Assembly (NCBI GenBank): GCA_959347315.1
Contig: OY365807.1
Span: 17,503,611 to 17,567,610, forward strand
Source: Bimastos eiseni
Taxonomy: Eukaryota; Annelida; Clitellata; Crassiclitellata; Lumbricidae
Length of the DNA stretch: 64,000 bases
Direction of reading: 5' to 3'
Each line of letters opens with the position of its first letter. Position 1 is the first letter of the stretch. Below the pieces are notes generated by a model that saw nothing but the letters and a program-made list of their open reading frames with translations, was not told the DNA's origin and searched no databases. Position numbers and translations under genes: made by a program. Shown here in pieces: positions 63,617 through 64,000 of this stretch.

Positions 63617-64000
63617 GTTAATAGCTCAATTATTCTCCACCTTCACTATTCTCGGCCTTGGTATTCTCGATATCAACGAATTTAAACTGTTTTGATGGTT
63701 GTCTTGGAGTCGGGAGCACCTCTATAAATCATTGAATGGATGCATTACAAGTAAACCATAGCTAAAAACAAGAAATAACAAGTGAAGGCGACGCTTAATT
63801 ATATTGATAAGTATGATTAATTTAATTTGTTTGATTGTGGTGACGAAAACGATTTAAAAAATTCATAATGATTCATTCAATAATTAACTGATAATTAATT
63901 ACGGAGACCAAGATGATGATGATGATAACGATGGTGATGACTATGATGAGGGGATGGCCACGCTCTTCTCTGCTTAGGTTTTGACCGGGCTATAACGGTC
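63617..64000. other. sequence after the Asp/His-rich ORF
   Basis: No exon was recognised. Contains AT-rich sequence and a (GAT)n-like stretch at about 63912-63950. It may be an intron of the same gene. Confidence 0.4.

Overview
The window is eukaryotic nuclear DNA from an invertebrate, most likely a marine one. It is AT-rich, its genes are split into many short GT-AG exons, and microsatellites, LINE and SINE remnants and MITEs are common. The motif TAGGCCTA recurs many times, which I associate with echinoderm genomes. That placement rests on general impression, not on a search. There are no operons, CRISPR arrays, rRNA genes or convincing functional tRNA genes.

Layout. (1) 517-6966, + strand: the last five coding exons of an HSPA12A/B-type Hsp70-like ATPase whose 5' part lies left of the window. 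(2) 11159-18461, + strand: a complete 11-exon cdc37 gene (384 aa), the Hsp90 co-chaperone that loads protein kinases. (3) 21956-27640, - strand: a complete 8-exon L-lactate dehydrogenase (334 aa), tail to tail with cdc37. (4) 34185-55046, - strand: a complete 24-exon anoctamin/TMEM16 gene (928 aa). All six canonical Ca2+ ligands are present and the closest resemblance is to ANO7-type members. A second, phase-compatible first coding exon lies at 58333-58411. (5) 62995-63616, + strand: an unrecognised exon or ORF coding for a Cys-containing, Asp-run and His-rich protein, preceded by a promoter-like CRE/E2F/CCAAT block and a possible 5'-UTR exon.

All exon joins given here were checked by hand for splice sites and for codon phase across every junction, and each of the three complete genes sums to an uninterrupted frame. 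Two introns, one in cdc37 and one in the anoctamin gene, use a GC donor with the same hexamer GCAAGT.

The introns and intergenic DNA hold at least five to six degenerate LINE reverse-transcriptase fragments, a two-copy tRNA-derived SINE family, a complete hAT-type MITE with an 8-bp target duplication, a second MITE-like pair, several long hairpins and many tandem repeats.

Functionally, HSPA12 and Cdc37 are both chaperone-system proteins and sit next to each other on the same strand. LDH and the anoctamin are unrelated housekeeping and membrane genes. I see no new multi-gene system. The observations most worth checking are the alternative anoctamin first exons, the GC-AG introns, the long hairpins and the Asp/His-rich ORF.
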